5,268 nucleotides of DNA from DASQUK01 sp046723645 (lineage in GTDB: Bacteria > Actinomycetota > Acidimicrobiia > Acidimicrobiales > VFJN01): assembly GCA_046723645.1 (NCBI GenBank), contig JBKOUY010000015.1, forward strand, positions 1-5,268, in the 5' to 3' direction. The notes beneath the pieces were generated by a model, which saw nothing but the letters and a program-made list of their open reading frames with translations, did not search any database and had not been told where the DNA came from. Shown piece by piece: positions 4,460-5,268 of the stretch (the stretch's first letter is position 1; each line of letters starts with the position of its first letter). A program made the position numbers and the translations under genes.

Positions 4460-5268
4460 ATGGCTGACCCTCAGGGCGGGCTCACGCTCCTGTTCACCGA
4501 CATCGAGGGCTCGACCGTGCTCCTGCGCGAGCTCAAAGGGAGCTACGGCCTGCTGCTGCGAGTGCACCAGCGGATGCTCGAGCGATCGTTCGACGACCAT
4601 CACGGCCGCCCGATGGGCAGCGAAGGCGACAGCCTGTTCTACGTCTTCCCGACCGCGAGGGACGCAGTGGCGGCGGCGGTGACGGCGCAGCAGCGGGTCG
4701 AGCACCACAGCTGGCCAGAAGGCGTTCGACTCAGGGTGCGGATCGGCATCCACCGCGGACCGGTGACGATCTCCGGCGGCGAGTACCTCGGCCTGACCGT
4801 CCACGAAGTTTCGCGAATCTGTGGGGTTGCCCACGGCGGCCAGATCGTCTGCTCGTCGGCGGTCGTCGACGCCCTCGGCCGCGACCACGCCGGAGGCGAG
4901 CTGCGCGACCTTGGCACGTTCGTGCTCCGCGGCTTTCCCGCCGGCACGCGCCTGTTCCAGGTGTGTGCGCCGGGTCTCGACGACGAGTTCCCCCCGCTCC
5001 GTGACACCGTCCGGGCGGGGGGCTGCCGGATGTCGATCTGGTTCCGGCAGTCGGCGTCCCGCAGCCCGACGCCACGTTCACCGGAGTCGTTGGGGTTCGA
5101 GACGGTCACCGGCAGGCCGCTCGGTGCAGGCACGGACGTGGAGATCCTCCCGGCGGCCCCCGAGGCCAGTGGCGCCTTTCGCATGATCGTCACCAGAGAC
5201 GGCCACGTCGAGGAGGAGTACGACGGCCTGACCATCGGGGGCGCCACCGACGCCGCCACGGTCGTCAA
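4460..5268 (+). CDS. Class III adenylate/guanylate cyclase-like protein with unfamiliar C-terminal region (partial, runs off the 3' edge)
   Basis: Open from ATG 4460 to the window end, 269 residues without a stop. Residues 8-165 form a class III cyclase homology domain: LTLLFTDIEGST (8-19) with metal ligand D14, EGDSLF (55-60) with metal ligand D57, RVRIGIHRGP (92-101), YLGLTVHEVSRI (109-120), GGQIVCS (126-132), and LRDLGTFVLRGFPAGTRLFQV. It would convert ATP or GTP to a cyclic nucleotide, but the substrate-specifying Lys is Gly53, the Asp/Cys position is Thr113, and the transition-state Asn is His115, while Arg119 remains; altered activity or a non-catalytic role is likely. After FPPLRDT (177-183) the usual relatives continue with an ATPase/TPR module; here the sequence is different. 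Residues 189-212 look out of frame, between G runs at 5017-5022 and 5092-5095; restoring one G and removing one gives a natural-looking segment starting LPDVDLVPAVGV. No membrane segment is seen in the visible part. Confidence 0.85.
   Translation, partial: MADPQGGLTLLFTDIEGSTVLLRELKGSYGLLLRVHQRMLERSFDDHHGRPMGSEGDSLFYVFPTARDAVAAAVTAQQRVEHHSWPEGVRLRVRIGIHRGPVTISGGEYLGLTVHEVSRICGVAHGGQIVCSSAVVDALGRDHAGGELRDLGTFVLRGFPAGTRLFQVCAPGLDDEFPPLRDTVRAGGCRMSIWFRQSASRSPTPRSPESLGFETVTGRPLGAGTDVEILPAAPEASGAFRMIVTRDGHVEEEYDGLTIGGATDAATVV

Noticed and set aside
4307..5268. Minus-strand open frames (193 and 209 residues) antisense to the cyclase-like gene
   Set aside because: The + strand shows clear cyclase motifs here; the minus-strand peptides are rich in Arg, Ser, Pro and Ala, lack motifs and overlap each other in different frames.

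Overview
The window is a very GC-rich stretch of bacterial chromosome. Third codon positions are overwhelmingly G or C, three genes lie on the + strand at a chromosomal spacing, and two of them appear to have leaderless promoters (a -10 box 7-8 bases before the ATG). Together with a FadE-like acyl-CoA dehydrogenase behind a TetR-type palindrome and a class III cyclase of the actinobacterial type, this suggests an actinomycete-grade organism, perhaps Acidimicrobiia. That assignment is inference; no taxonomic marker is present other than cysS.

Layout, all on the + strand. Bases 1-543 are a worn region: the 3' end of an unrecognised alanine/glutamate-rich gene (to 184), then a middle fragment of a dihydrofolate-reductase-like (RibD C-terminal family) gene lacking both ends, then about 100 bases with no recognisable content. 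A PAPS-dependent-type sulfotransferase follows (544-1482). After 51 bases comes cysteinyl-tRNA synthetase, cysS (1534-2889), with all its catalytic and zinc-binding residues. A perfect 23-bp inverted repeat starts one base after the cysS stop codon. A regulated promoter with a 16-bp palindrome at the predicted start site and a Shine-Dalgarno site then leads into an acyl-CoA dehydrogenase (3112-4329). A short hairpin and a small tandem repeat precede a class III nucleotide cyclase-like gene (4460 to beyond the window end).

The genes do not form an obvious pathway and each seems to have its own promoter: a housekeeping translation enzyme, a fatty-acid beta-oxidation type enzyme under probable acyl-CoA or ligand-responsive repression, a sulfotransferase of unknown acceptor, and a signalling-type protein.

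The most notable points are: (1) the cyclase-like gene appears to carry two compensating one-base indels in G runs, scrambling 24 residues; (2) its cyclase domain lacks the usual substrate-binding residues, and it continues into an unfamiliar C-terminal region instead of the common ATPase/TPR module; (3) the perfect long hairpin after cysS; (4) the 16-bp operator-like palindrome; and (5) the decayed reductase fragment, whose open frame runs without a stop into the sulfotransferase and could mislead start-site calling. I see no RNA genes, CRISPR array, insertion sequence or replication origin.
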